Source of the DNA: Pseudomonas protegens
GTDB lineage: Bacteria; Pseudomonadota; Gammaproteobacteria; Pseudomonadales; Pseudomonadaceae
Assembly (NCBI RefSeq): GCF_003363755.1
Contig: NZ_CP031396.1
Span: forward strand, 124,001-188,000
Length of the DNA: 64,000 nucleotides
Direction: 5' to 3'
Part shown: positions 9,426 through 22,000 of the stretch, in pieces
Layout of the letters: each line of letters opens with the position of its first letter
Position numbering within the stretch: position 1 is the first letter of the stretch
Made by a program: the position numbers and the translations under genes
Notes under the pieces: generated by a model
Told to the model about the DNA's origin: nothing
Database searches by the model: none
What the model saw: the letters and a program-made list of their open reading frames with translations, nothing else

Positions 9426-10810
9426 TGTTCGGCACGCTGTTGTCTCGCGCACGTCGCGCCTGGCAACGCCTGGGGCAGGCGCGGACACGGCTCAAGCGCA
9501 GCCGCGACGAGTACGAGTTCCAGCCCGGCTACCTGGAAATTGTCGAGCGGCCACCGGCGCCCTGGGCGCGCTGCACGGCGCTGCTGCTGATCCTGGCGAT
9601 CCTGCTGGCCCTGGGCTGGGCGATCTTCGGTTTTCTCGACATTCATGCCAGTGCTGCCGGACGCCTCATGGTGTCCAGCTACACCAAGGTGATCCAGGCC
9701 CACGAGGCAGGTGAAGTCCGGGCCATCCATGTGCGTGACGGGCAGCGGGTCAAGGCCGGCGAGGTGCTGGTGGCGCTGAACCCGATTGGCATCGACGCCG
9801 AACTGAGCGAGTTGCGCACGCAACTGGACTTCAAACGTCTGGAGCTGGCCCGGGCTCGCGCACTGCTGACCCCGGAGCCCTTGCACAGCTATCAGGCACC
9901 TGCGGGCCTGGATGCACAGCAGGTAGCAGCGGCCCGGGAGCAACTGCTGAGCACCTGGAAGGAAATCAGCGCCAACCTGGACAGCCTCAATGCCGAGATC
10001 GCCATCAACCAGGCCAATCAGCGGGCCCGGGGCAGCGAGATCAGCGCCCTGGGCAAGCTGTCCAGCAATGTGCGCAAACGGCTCCATGCACGCCGGGCGA
10101 TGGCGGCTGAACAGTTGATGCCCATGGTCGAGTTGCTTGAGCAGGAAAAGGAGCAACTGGAAGTCGAGCGTTCGCTGGCCCAGCAACAGGCCGAGCTGCA
10201 GGTGCTCAAGGCCCAGGCGCAGAACCGTCGCGAGCAGCGCGACAGCTTCCTGGCCAGGACCCAGCGCGAGCAGCACGAATTGCTCAACCGCAGTCAACAG
10301 GAGATCGCTGTGCTTGAGCAGCAACTGATTCGCGGCCGCGACCGCCAGCGCCTGCAAACCCTGCTGGCACCGGTGGACGGCGTGGTCCAGCAACTGGCGG
10401 TGCATACCCTGGGCGGCGCCGTGCAAGCGGCGCAACAGTTGCTGGTGATCGTGCCCGAAGGGGCCGAGCTGGATGCCGAGGTCATGGTGCTGAACAAGGA
10501 CGTGGGCTTCGTCAGGGCCGGCCAGCCGGTGGAGATCAAGGTGGATGCGTTTCCCTACACCCGCTACGGCACCTTGCGCGGCACGGTGGAGCATGTCTCC
10601 GGTGATGCCATCAAGGACGACCAGATGGGGCTGGTGTTCCCCACGCGGATTCGCCTGGAGCGTGCGGCCATTGCCGCGGGGCAGGGCTGGATGCCCTTGC
10701 AGGCGGGGATGAGCGTGACCGGCGAGATTCGCACCGGCGAGCGGCGGGTGATCAATTACCTGCTGAGCCCGATTCGTGAGTATCAGTCCGAAGCGTTGCG
10801 GGAGCGTTGA
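9422..10810 (+). CDS. fitB: FitB, HlyD-type membrane fusion protein
   Basis: 462 residues from the ATG at 9422, behind AAGGAGG; an in-frame start at 9293 lies inside fitA and is rejected. A single membrane anchor (about 47-70) is followed by a lipoyl/barrel-sandwich half (AHEAGEVRAIHVRDGQRVKAG), a long coiled-coil hairpin (about 150-320), the second lipoyl half (APVDGVVQQLAV) and a beta-barrel domain. This is the HlyD layout: the adaptor bridges the inner-membrane ABC pair and the outer-membrane channel FitE. It overlaps fitA by 4 bp and ends 2 bp before fitC. Confidence 0.93.
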   Translation: MMFGTLLSRARRAWQRLGQARTRLKRSRDEYEFQPGYLEIVERPPAPWARCTALLLILAILLALGWAIFGFLDIHASAAGRLMVSSYTKVIQAHEAGEVRAIHVRDGQRVKAGEVLVALNPIGIDAELSELRTQLDFKRLELARARALLTPEPLHSYQAPAGLDAQQVAAAREQLLSTWKEISANLDSLNAEIAINQANQRARGSEISALGKLSSNVRKRLHARRAMAAEQLMPMVELLEQEKEQLEVERSLAQQQAELQVLKAQAQNRREQRDSFLARTQREQHELLNRSQQEIAVLEQQLIRGRDRQRLQTLLAPVDGVVQQLAVHTLGGAVQAAQQLLVIVPEGAELDAEVMVLNKDVGFVRAGQPVEIKVDAFPYTRYGTLRGTVEHVSGDAIKDDQMGLVFPTRIRLERAAIAAGQGWMPLQAGMSVTGEIRTGERRVINYLLSPIREYQSEALRER

Positions 10811-10812
10811 AC

Positions 10813-12972
10813 ATGACCCGCGCTTTCGATGCCGCTTCCGAACCCTCAGCGACGCTGCTTGACACCGGCCTGCACGCCCTGGCCTGGGCCGCCCGGCGCT
10901 TCGACCTGAACATCAGCGTGGCGCAACTGACTCACCGCCTGGGACGGGTTGAAGGTCCGGCCGACAGCCTTGACCTGCGGCGCTGCGCCGGCTGGATCGG
11001 CCTGCGCGCACGGGCGGTGCAGAGCCGGGTACAGCGCCTGCATCACCTGCCGCTGCCGGCACTGTTGAACACCCCTCACGGCTGGGCGGTGCTGGAGGCG
11101 GTAGAGGACGAGCAGGTCCGGGTGTTCTGGCCGTTGCAGGGGCAATGCCAGAGCCTGTCGCGCCAGGAGCTGGCGACGCTCTGGCAGGGCCAGGATCAGC
11201 GAACGGGAGAGGTGCTGCTGCTGGCCGAGCGGCACGTGCAACTCAAGACCGGCGGTTTCGGCGTCTCCTGGTTCCTGCCGTCGATCCTCAAGCATGGGCG
11301 CCAGTTTCGCAGCGTGCTGCTGGTGTCGCTGATGCTGCAAGGGGTGGCGCTGGTCACGCCGCTGCTGTTCGAGAACATCATCGACCGGGTCCTGGTCAGT
11401 CGCGGCCTGTCGAGCCTGCAAGTGCTGGGGATCGCCATGTTGGCCCTGGCGCTGTTCGAGCCATTGTTCGGCTTGTTGCGGTCCTGGCTGTTCAGCAATG
11501 TGGCGAGCAAGATCAACGCCGAGTTGTCCGCGCGCCTGTACCAGCACCTGATCCAGTTACCGCTGGAGTATTTCCAGCGCCGCCAGAGCGGCGAGATCAT
11601 CGCCCGGGTCGGCGAGATGCAGCAGGTCCGCCAGTTTCTCACCGGCTCGGCCTTGACCCTGGTGCTGGACCTGGCGTTCTGCGGGCTGTTCATCGCCGTG
11701 ATGTACAGCTATGCACCGCTGCTGACCTGGGTGGTGGTGGGCTCCCTGGCCCTGTATTTCCTTTTCTGGCTGTGCGTGGGGCCCTTGCTGCGCAGCCGGG
11801 CCTTGCGCGAATACGAGTTGAATGCGGCCAACACGGCGTTTCTCACCGAGACCGTGAGCGGCATCGAGACCATCAAGACCGGGGCCATCGAAAGCGCCTT
11901 CCAGCAGCAGTGGCAGCGCCAGCTGGCGGCCTATGTGCGGGCGGCGTTCCACACCCGCATCGTCGGCATCTGGGCCGGGCAGGGCATCGGCCTGATCCAG
12001 AAGCTGACCGCGGCGCTGTTGCTCTGGTGGGGCGTAATGCTGGTGCTGGAAGGCCAGTTGAGCCCCGGCCAGTTGGTGGCCTTCAACATGCTGGCCGGGC
12101 ATGTGGTGGAGCCGATCCTGCGCCTGGCCCAGGTCTGGCAGGACTTTCAGCACACGCTGATTTCCCTGCGCCGCCTGGGGGACATTCTCGACAGCGACTG
12201 TGAAAGCGGTAGCGGCGGTCTGGCCTCGGTGCCGGCGTTGCAGGGCGCCGTGAGCTTCCAGGGCGTGCGCTTTCGCTACGAAGAAGACGGCCAGGAGGTG
12301 CTGCGCCAGCTGGATCTGGAGATCCAGCCGGGCGAGTTCGTCGGCATTACCGGGCCCTCCGGTTCCGGCAAGTCGACCCTGACCCGCCTGCTGCAGCGCC
12401 TCTATGTGCCCCAGCACGGCCGGGTGCTGGTGGACGGCATCGACCTGGCCATCGCCGACCCGGTGGCCCTGCGCCGCAACATGAGCGTGGTGCTTCAGGA
12501 GAGCGTGCTGTTCGCCGGCAGCATTGCCCAGAACATCCGCCTGTGCCGGCCTCAGGCCAGCGATGCCGAAGTGCGGCACGCCGCCAGTCTGGCCGGGGCG
12601 GCGTCCTTTATCGAGGCCCTGGCCCAAGGCTACGAGACCGAGGTGGGCGAGCGGGGCGGCCAGCTCTCCGGCGGCCAGCGGCAACGCATCGCCCTGGCCC
12701 GGGCCCTGCTGACCAACCCCGGCATCCTGTTGCTGGATGAAGCCACCAGTGCCCTGGACTACGAGTCGGAAGCGGCGGTGATGGCCAATCTGCAGGGCAT
12801 CGTCCGCGGCCGCACGGTGATCAGTGTCGCCCATCGCCTCAACACCCTGCGCCACGCGGACCGGATTCTGGTCATCGATCAGGGCCGGGTGCTCGAACAA
12901 GGCACACATCAACAGCTGCTCGCCCTGGACGGCGTGTATGCCCGGCAATGGGCACTGCAGATGAAGGATTGA
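10813..12972 (+). CDS. fitC: FitC, second type I secretion ABC exporter
   Basis: 719 residues from the ATG at 10813, with a GGGAG site 8 bp upstream; a TTG at 10807 is less likely. It has the same plan as FitA: C39-like domain lacking a clear catalytic Cys (about 15-130), ABC membrane domain (about 155-450), then an ATPase with Walker A GPSGSGKST (Lys520), signature QLSGGQRQR and Walker B LLLDEATSALD. Two different ABC subunits around one HlyD protein is the arrangement of MARTX (rtxB-rtxD-rtxE) exporters, which fits the 3003-residue substrate encoded next. Confidence 0.92.
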   Translation: MTRAFDAASEPSATLLDTGLHALAWAARRFDLNISVAQLTHRLGRVEGPADSLDLRRCAGWIGLRARAVQSRVQRLHHLPLPALLNTPHGWAVLEAVEDEQVRVFWPLQGQCQSLSRQELATLWQGQDQRTGEVLLLAERHVQLKTGGFGVSWFLPSILKHGRQFRSVLLVSLMLQGVALVTPLLFENIIDRVLVSRGLSSLQVLGIAMLALALFEPLFGLLRSWLFSNVASKINAELSARLYQHLIQLPLEYFQRRQSGEIIARVGEMQQVRQFLTGSALTLVLDLAFCGLFIAVMYSYAPLLTWVVVGSLALYFLFWLCVGPLLRSRALREYELNAANTAFLTETVSGIETIKTGAIESAFQQQWQRQLAAYVRAAFHTRIVGIWAGQGIGLIQKLTAALLLWWGVMLVLEGQLSPGQLVAFNMLAGHVVEPILRLAQVWQDFQHTLISLRRLGDILDSDCESGSGGLASVPALQGAVSFQGVRFRYEEDGQEVLRQLDLEIQPGEFVGITGPSGSGKSTLTRLLQRLYVPQHGRVLVDGIDLAIADPVALRRNMSVVLQESVLFAGSIAQNIRLCRPQASDAEVRHAASLAGAASFIEALAQGYETEVGERGGQLSGGQRQRIALARALLTNPGILLLDEATSALDYESEAAVMANLQGIVRGRTVISVAHRLNTLRHADRILVIDQGRVLEQGTHQQLLALDGVYARQWALQMKD

Positions 12973-13036
12973 CCCCACCCACGGCAGGAGGACTCAGCCA
13001 CCCGTCATGTCTCCCCACTCCGCATATCCATAGGCA

Positions 13037-13057
13037 GCCCTGCGCACTACGCAGGGC
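13037..13057 (+). terminator. Hairpin between fitC and fitD
   Basis: GCCCTGCG and CGCAGGGC form a perfect 8-bp stem with a 5-base loop in the 115-bp gap between fitC and fitD. There is no T tract, so it is more likely an mRNA-stability or processing element, or a partial attenuator, than a full terminator. Confidence 0.4.
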
Positions 13058-13087
13058 CCGGCTCAAAACAGACAAAGGATCATTGCA

Positions 13088-16000
13088 ATGGCTTTTATGT
13101 CCAAGGACTTCACGCGCCTGCTCAATACCCTGATCGACCAACAGATCAAGACGGCAGGGCGGCAAACCGAATGGTTCCACATGAGCGCCGACGAGCGCGC
13201 CGAGTACATCGGCCAGGTCGGCGAGCGGCTGCTGGAAATGCAGCAGAGCACCCTGAGCGTGCTGGCCGCCCAGCACTACCAGATGCAGGACAACCCGGTC
13301 TCGGTGAGCGACCAGTTGCAGGTGCTGCAACAACGCCGCAAAGAAATGAAGGCCATCGCCGACACTCCGGCCACCCTTGCCTACAAGCAGCAACTGGACC
13401 GCGACATCCAGCTGTACAGCCGCCAGGACACGGCGATCAGCCACTATGACAGCACCTGGAACAAGGCCCTGCGGCTGCTCAGTCCTGGTGGCGCCAAGGC
13501 CGAGGTCCTGCAAGCCGATGCGCCGGCCAAGCAGAAAGAGCTCAAGGGCCGGATCAATCGCCTGGAGAAGCTCCTGAGCGTGCAGGTTGCCGACTCCACC
13601 TTCAGTCAGGCCTACGTGACCCTGTTCTCCGAGCTGCAGGCCTACAAGGAGGTGAGTACTCGCTACAACGCCTTGCTCAAGGCCGCACCGCAGCAGCAGG
13701 CCGCGAGCCTGGCGGCACTGGTCAAGCCGCCTCGGGCTTCCGACGAGCTGCCGGTGAACCTGTCACTGCTGATGATGGAAGAGCGCCCGGGCTATATCCG
13801 CATGAACGTGGCACTGGTCAATGCCAGTACCGATGGGCGTTTCAAGGACTTCTACCTGGACCACGGCCGGCTGGTGGTGCCCACCGACGGCGTGCTGAAT
13901 TTTTCCTTTGGCACCGCGGCCCGGTCCCTGGCCTGGCAGCAACAGTACCGGCTCAAGAGTGAGCCGCCGTCCATGCGCTCGCCGACCTTTGCGCCGATTC
14001 GCTCGGTGCTGGTCAAGACCGGGTTCGTCGAGCAGTACTTCGCCAACCATCTGGTGTCGGAAAGCTCCCTGCGTGAAGGCTTCAAGGCCCAGTTGCTGAG
14101 CAACGGCCACAAGCTGCTGTTGACCAACGTCGATCGCAAGGTGCCCAACCAGGTCGGCATCCAGGTATCGGGCCAGTCGCCCGGCACCAGCGTGCCTCGC
14201 GAAGTGCCCCTGGCCGGCGCCTTGAGCGAGCTGATCAACCAGAACGCGGACCTCAGCAGCTTCCAGACCCTGGGCGTCGAAGACTATCGGCAGCACAGCT
14301 ACCACCCGGACCGCGACGGGCTGTTCGTCAATGTTCATGAGCTGCAGCGCTCGGTCGGCTTTGCCGAGCACCAGTACCTGCTGGAAATGCCCCAGGGCGA
14401 CGCTTTCCGTTCGGCGACGCCGTTTGCCCTGATGACCGTCGAGGGCGACAAGGTCAGCAGCAGCCACCTGAGCAAGGCCCAGACCGAGGCTTTGTACCAA
14501 TACAACGCGGCGTTTTTCGAGCGCCTGGAACAACTGCGCGACAAGGGCTTCAAGGCCAGCCGGCTGTTCGAAGGCAGCAGCGAGCGCGCCACCTTCGTGC
14601 AACAACTGACGCGCTTGCTCGAACGCAACCACATCACCCCGGCCGGGGTGCTGCTGGCGCAACACAGCCGCCCGAGCCTGCGGGATATCAAGGGCAACAA
14701 CCTGAACAAGGTGCTGTGGGAACAGGCCTTCGCCGCGTCGGTCTGGCAGAGCCACGACAACGATCAACTGTTGTTCGACCTGGGGCAGAACCTGGTGCAG
14801 AGCCAGGCACTGGGCAAGGTCCTGCAAGGCGGCTATCTGCAAAGCGACATTGCCCAGGCCAAGTTGCTGCTGGCACCGCTGTATGAACAGTGGCGCGCCC
14901 AGGCGATCGAGGTGGAAACCCAGCGCGTGGCCAGCGCCAACGCCGCGCAGCATCCCGGCAACCCGAAGGTGCATGTCTTCGATAAGGTGACGCTGGAGCG
15001 CGGCCTGGACAGCAAACTGCTGAACCTGTTGTTGAGCGGCCCCCAGGGCCTGGCGCCGGCCGACGGCGCCTTGCGCCCGACGGTCGAGGCGCTGTTGTCC
15101 GGCGACCAGGGCCGCAGCCTGCGCAAGCAGGCGTTGTTCCATGCCCTGCGCCCCGTGGCCGACAGCTTTTCCAAGGCCGCGGTGCCGGTCAATGCCCATG
15201 CCGCGCTGACGCCGAAAACCGGCGCCGACAAGGTCATGATCAACAACCGGCTGAATCAGCCCGACCCCTACCTGATCCTCAATACCCACCCGGAGCAGGC
15301 CCAGACCGATACAGCGCTGCTGATCCAGGACGACAAGTACCGCAGCTACAGCCAGTTCCGTCCCGATCCGAACAATGAAGCCACGCGCTACATGAACGAT
15401 TTGGACACCCCGTTCGTGGGGGGCATTTCCGGCACCACCCAGACCGTCAGCAATGCCTTGCCGGAGTTGTTCGGTCGTGTGCCGAGCGTCAAGCAGTACT
15501 GGCAGTTCCAGATGGCCAACGCGGCCTTCATGATCCGCAACGGCTATCACTCGTTCTTCGAAACCCTGTATGTCGCCGCCCGTTATGAACCCCAGGGGCC
15601 GGACAGCATCGGCCAGGACCTGCTGCAGACCTTCGACCGCTACCGTGCCCAAGGGCGCCGCGAGGCCTTGCACGGGGAGCTGTACGACGCGGTGATGGCC
15701 CGAGTCCTGCCCATCGTCAATCAAGGCCTGGCGCCGAGCGAGGAGTTCCATCCGCCGCGCTTCACCGACCTCGGCCCGCTGCCTGCGCTGTTGGGGCAGG
15801 CCGACAAGGACCGGCAACTCAAGGGCGGACTGACAGCCCACGAGGCCGGCTTCGAACCACGCCAGGGCAGCGCCGACATTCATCAGTTTGCCGCCGACCC
15901 GGTGCAGTTCGCCCAGACCCACACCCTCAGCGCCGAGGCCCTGGTCAAGGCCGGACGCTTGCCGGCCCAGGGCCACGTGCAGTTGGTGGAAGTCGCGCCC

Positions 16001-19000
16001 AAGCTGTATGAGCTCGAATACACCGAGCACAGCGCCAACTCCGTGAGCACCGCGAGCGCGGACAGCGTGCCGGCGTACTTCCTCGGCTACAACGGGCCGA
16101 ACCAGGCCAACGCCGCGCCGGCCTATGTGGACATTCCCCGGCAGGCGAGCCCGGGCAGCTTCCTGTTTACCGGCACCTTGTCGGGCTGCTCGCTGGTGGT
16201 GACCCGCCTGGACGCCGATACCTATCGGGTCTATCACGACGGTCGGGTCAACAGTTCGCTGCTGTACGACAACGTGGTGATGGCGGTCGACTACAAGGAC
16301 TACCAGGTGGCCGGCACGGCCGAGGGCCTGGCGGCGGCGTACATGCAATTCGTCGACGGTCAGTGGCAACTGGTGTTCCAGCGCCAGGAGTACCAGCGCG
16401 AGGGGCAGATGGTCTGGCCGAAGTTGCGCGAGGGTGCAGAGCCGCTTGCCATCCAGACCGCCGACAGTCAGGTGCAGGAACGCAACCGGATCCAGTTCGC
16501 CGAGTACCGCGAACAGGTGCACCAGAACCTGAAGAAAGTCGCGAGCCAGTTCGGCGTGTCCAGCGAAGGGGTGGCCGATGGCGTCTACAACGGCGGCGAT
16601 TTCTCTGCCGAGCATCCGGCCATTGCCGCCTGGAATCGGCTGCGCGAAGCGGTCCACGCCAGGGTCAGTGCCGACATCGAACAGCTCAGCAACCAGCGCT
16701 ATCAACTCCAGGAGCAGCGGCGCGGGGCGGGCGACAAGCGCCTGATCGACCAGCAGATCAAGCAGCTCAACCTCACCCAGGATTTCTACCGGGCGCAGTA
16801 CGAGCCGGTCTTGCGTGAGGCCGCTTCGGTAGAAAAGACCTGGCTCTGGCAGCAGATCCAGGCCAAGCAAGGCAGCGCTGCGGTGGTGCGCACCGACGAC
16901 ACTGCGATCCAGGGCGGGGGCGATGAGCGCAGCACCAGCATCGGCGAGCGCTACGCCATTGCCGAGGCCTATCAGCGCGGGGCCCGGGGCACGGCCTTCA
17001 GCGATGGCGTGCGGGATTTCCGCGAGATCAAGATCCCCGGGCTGGACGGCAAGCAGTCGGCCCTGGAAATGAAGCGCCTGTTTCTCGACGGCCAGCTCAC
17101 GCCTGGGCAGCGTGGCGCCTTGAGTGCTCGCATCAGCGAAACCAGCCAGGCCGAATACGTCGACAAGGTGCTGCGCCAGACCGCGACCTTCAGTGAAGAC
17201 TTCCAGGGCGCCGGCAGTGTCTTCAGTCAGTTGGCACCCCAGGACTTTTACCTGTCGCTGGTGGGGGATCGCTCCGGCGGTCGCTGCTACCCGCTGGTCC
17301 GGGCCATGGCCGTGGCCCTGGCCAATGGCGGCGAGGCGGGGGTCAACAGCCTGGTGCAGAAGCTGTTCCTGGCCTCGGCCGATCCCCAGGCCGGCAGCTC
17401 GACCTTGCTCAAGAACAGCCTGATCCGCCTGCATTCCAATGTCGACGCGGTCCAGGCCTCCAAGGCGCTGGGGCAGTTCCAGTTGTCCGACGTGGTGGCG
17501 CGGCTGGCCAACAGCGGCAGCGACTCGATGTTTGCCCTCAATACCCGGAACCACTCGATGCTGGTGGGCAGTGCCCAGGGCCCCGAAGGCCGTCGCTACT
17601 ACTTCTATGACCCGAACGTGGGGATCTTCGCCTTCGATTCCAGCAAGGGCCTGGCCAAGGCCATGGAGCAGCACCTGGTGCGCCGAAAACTGGCGGCGCA
17701 CTACAGCTCGTTCGGCAGCCAGTCACAGCCGGCCTTCAACCTGGTCGAGATCGACACCCACAAGATGGCCGAGGTGCCGCTGGGCAGCGGGCTGAATGTC
17801 GCCGATCTGTCCCGTCCCGAGGAACTGGCCGGCGTCATCGGCCAACGCCGTCAGGTGGAGCAGGCGGTAGGTGCCCAGCAGCGTGTCAGCCAGGACCTGC
17901 GCCTGGGTGCGGCGCTGACCACCTTCGACGCCGAGCAATGGGGTGCGCGCTTCGATGCCGCCAGCACCCGACTGGCCCAGAAGCACCAGCTGAGCAGCCA
18001 GTGGATACCGATCATCGCCAACACCGAGGCGCAGCCGGAGGGCGGCTATCGGGTGCAGTTCATCAACCGTGACCAGCCCGAGCAGACCCGCTGGCTGAGC
18101 ACCGACGATGGCACCTTTGTCGAATTCCGTCGTTTCGTCGATGAGCACATGAGCGTGCTCAGCGAGCACTTCACCCTGGAACACGGGCAGATCCGGCCCC
18201 GCGCCGGGGTCGGCGAAGCGGCGCATGTGGACGGCCTGAACGCGGGCTTTGCGGTCCAGACCCTGATCCAGTGGTTGGCCGACAAGAACCGCAAGGACGC
18301 AGCCCAGGGCGTGGTGTCACCGGACCTGGCCACGGCCCTGAAGATCCATAGCTACCTGGGCCTGGCGCAGATCGGCCACGGCACCGTGCAAGATGTGGCC
18401 AAGGTCACCCAACTGGTGCAAACCGCGTTGCGTGGCGAGGCCCTGGCCGCCGAGTCCTCGCTCAAGGACTTTGCCTCGACCCTGGGGCACACGGTCAACG
18501 AGGGCGCAGGCGTGCTGTTTGGCGGGGTCATGGTCGGCCTGGATGCCTATGAGCTGGCCCATGCCGAAAACGATGTGCAGAAAGCCGTATTCGGCACCCA
18601 ACTGGCGTTCGATTCGGCGAGCTTCGTCAGCGGCGCGGCGGGTATCGGTGCCGGGTTGGTCGGCGCCTCGACCACCGCGGCGGTGCTGGGCGGCGCGGGG
18701 GTGATCCTCGGCGGCCTGGCGGTAGGCTTCACGGCCCTGGCCCAGGCTTTTGGCGCGGTGGCCGAAGACGCCAAGGCGGTGGGACGTTACTTCGATACCC
18801 TGGACAAGGCCTATCAAGGCAACGGCTACCGTTATGACGAGAAACAGCAGGTGCTGGTGCCGCTGCCCGGAGCGGTGGTCAAGCGCCTCGACCTGCGCTC
18901 AAGCGAGGTCGGTTTCGACAGCCAGTACATCTACCGCACCCATCACGGTTCCACCGGCTCCGGGGCGATCAACTACTTCTTCTGGGTTGGCGACTTCCCG

Positions 19001-22000
19001 CGGATGATCAACGACCGCGCCCAGGCGATCGAGGTGCGCAGCGGCATTGGCCATGGCGCCCAGCCGCCCAAACTCGACCACGGCGACAGCCGGACGGTGA
19101 TCCTGCCGGGCACGCCCAAGTCCTACATCAGCTACGAGTACATGATCCTGCCGGGGGCCACCACCCGGCATGACACGGGCTTCGATGTGATTCGCAGGCT
19201 CGAGCAGGACCGGCGCTTCGACTACGACTTCTACATCTTCCCGAGCGAGGAAACGATCCGGCGCATTCACCAGGAGTACGTCGAGACGCCGGTAGAAGTG
19301 CTGCTGGATGGGCGCAACCGGCAATTGGTGGTACCGCAATTGCCCAAGGAACTGTACGGCTACCTGCGCTACGACATTCAGGGCGCCGGCGGCGAATACC
19401 TGATCGGCCTCAATGAAGGCACCGAGGTCAGGCTCAGCAACGAGGCCGGCCGTCAGCCGTCACGCTGGATCATCGACAGCAGCCAGCTGGAGAGCGACAG
19501 CATTACGGTGGCCAAGGACCATTTGCTGGTGGGCGGGGTCAATGTCAAGCTCGATCCGGCCCAAAGCGGCCAGGTGCTGCTGGTCAACGCCAAGGGCGAA
19601 GTACGGGCAGTCGATTTTGTCGGCCAGACCACTGACGTGGTCAAGGAAGACGCCAGCCAATGGCAAGTGCCCGGGCAGCGCATCGAACAGCACCTCAAGG
19701 ACCTGGCCCAGGCCCATCAGTTGCACGGCCAATACGTGCTGGTGGAGAACTACAAGCACGGTGAGCGCAATGTCGGTCGGGCGTACTACGACGTCGCCAA
19801 GGACCGCATGCTGTTCACCGACACCGATGTACAGCAGGCCGGCAACGCCCAGCTGGGCGCGGTCATCGGCGAGCATGCCTACTTCGTCGATGCCCAAAAC
19901 GCCGCCGCCTGGCGGGTCGAGATTGCCAGCGGCAAGGTCGATGCGCAGTTCGCCCCGTCATTCAACCAGAGCGCCGGCCAGATCAGCCGGTTCTGGCAAG
20001 AGGGCGACGCGGTGTATCTGGCCCGTCGTTATCAGCTCAAGGAACGGGAAGCCGAGCTGAGCTTCCGCATCCTCGGTGACCGGATGGAGCTGGTGGGGGT
20101 GGTCGGCGATGAGTCGCTGCTGCAACGGTCGGCAAGCAACGGTCAGCATGGCAGGGACGCCAAGACCCTGCTCAGTACCCTGCTCAAGGGCTACGAGGCT
20201 CAGACCACCCCGCGCGACACCCCGGTGTACAGCCTGGGCGCGCCCCTGCTGGAGCCGACCGCGGCAGAGCTGATCACGGTGTTTGGCCTGGATAACGCCA
20301 AAGTCGCGCACCGCTACTGGGTGCGCAGCAGCGATGGTGTGGTGATCAAGCCGAACCTGGCGCCACCGGCCGGGCAGGCGCCGAGTGCCGATGTGTCGGG
20401 GCAGGTGCAAAGTGCCTGGAAGATTCCGGCGGACCTGGTGTTGGCCGGCAGCCTGGCCCAGCCCGGTGGCCAGGAGGTGTTCTATTTCTACAGCCAGGCG
20501 CAGCAGGTGCTGTTCCGCCAGGAAGGGCCGGGGCAGCAGGTGCTCGATGCCGGCCAGCCAAGCGCCTTGCGCCTGACCACGCCGCCCCTGGCCAATGTGC
20601 TCAATCTCAACGGCCATCTGCTGGCCGTGACCCAGGACGGGCGCATGGCGCGGATCGAGGCGACCGGGCGCCTGAGCTATGAGGCGGTCAACGAGCATTG
20701 GCTCAAGGGGCGCAGTAGCTGGTGGAAGGACCTCGCCGAGGTCGCCGGCAGCAACGCCACCCTGGCGGTATTCGGGGTCAAGGCCGCCGACGGCAAGCGT
20801 GCGTTGCCAGTGTGGTACCACAACGCTCAGGTGGTGGTGGCGTCGTCCGCGCTGCAAGACAAGCCGCTGCAGTTTCTCGGCTTCGACGGTGCCAGTGGCA
20901 GTGCCCGGCTGTTCGAGCCCGAGAGCGGCAAGCTCTATCTGCAGCCGCCCCTGACATCACAGGCACTGCCGAGCGCGTTTGGCAACGATGAGGTGCTTGA
21001 GGCCTCGGCCCAATTGCCGGCCGCCATTGACTGGATGCCCACGCTGCAACTGCGCTCGGCGGTCCAGGTCGATGCCGGCTTGCGCCTGACCACCGTGCAG
21101 GGCGAAGTGCTGCTGCGCAGCAACAACGGCGATGTGCAGTTGGTGGCCGTGGACAAGGGCTGGCAGCAGGCACATCTGGGCAATCTGCCCCAGGCCCTGG
21201 CGACCGTGGCTGGACAGTGGGGCGCCAAAGGCGTGTTGACCTTGCAGGATGGCGCCAGCCGCGGCTGGTTCGATATCGCCAGTGGGCAGATGTTTGCCAG
21301 CAGCGGTATTGCGGGCAGCGACCTGCGCTTTATCGGAGTCGCTGCCGGGACGCCGAACTCGGCCTATGTCTATAGCCCGACCGAGCAGGCGCTGTATCAG
21401 CTCAAGGACGGCCAGGCACAGCAGCTTGGCCACTACGCCAATGTCGAGCGCATCGGCTCCTCGCTGCTGCTTCAGGGCGCCAGCGGCAATGGTCATCAGG
21501 ATGATCTGGCGCCGCCGTTGATTGCCGGGGTCGACAGTGTGGTGCTGCACGGCGGCGCCGGGGGTGACACCTACCGCCTGACTCCGGCGATGTGGGCGCA
21601 TTACCGCACGGTGGTCATCGACAACGACGATCCGGGCCTGGCTCTGGACCGGGTGATCCTGCCGGTGGCCGATGGCAAGCACATGCTCGTCAGCCGTCGG
21701 GGTGAGGACGTGCAGTTGACCGACACGGGCAATGGCACCGCCCTGGTGCTGCGCCAGGTGCTGGGCAGCCAGGCGGCCGCCCATGGGCATTTGCTGATCG
21801 AGCTCAAAGGCGATGCGTCGATGCTCAGCGTCGAGCAGCTGCTCAAGGGCTTTGGCCCGAGCGGATCAGCCCGGGACAGCGTGTTCGAGCTGGCCTGGAG
21901 CCAGCGCGAGACGCTGCCGGCGGCGAATGCTCTGAGCTCGGCGGCGGCTGGGCTGGACCCGGCGGCAGATGGCCAGGGCCCCAGCCTGGCAAAACTCAGC

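Noticed and set aside
13763..17701. 1312-codon open frame on the minus strand opposite fitD
   Set aside because: Gln/His/Arg/Val-rich shadow of a high-GC coding strand; no start signal, and fitD on the other strand is a recognised toxin.
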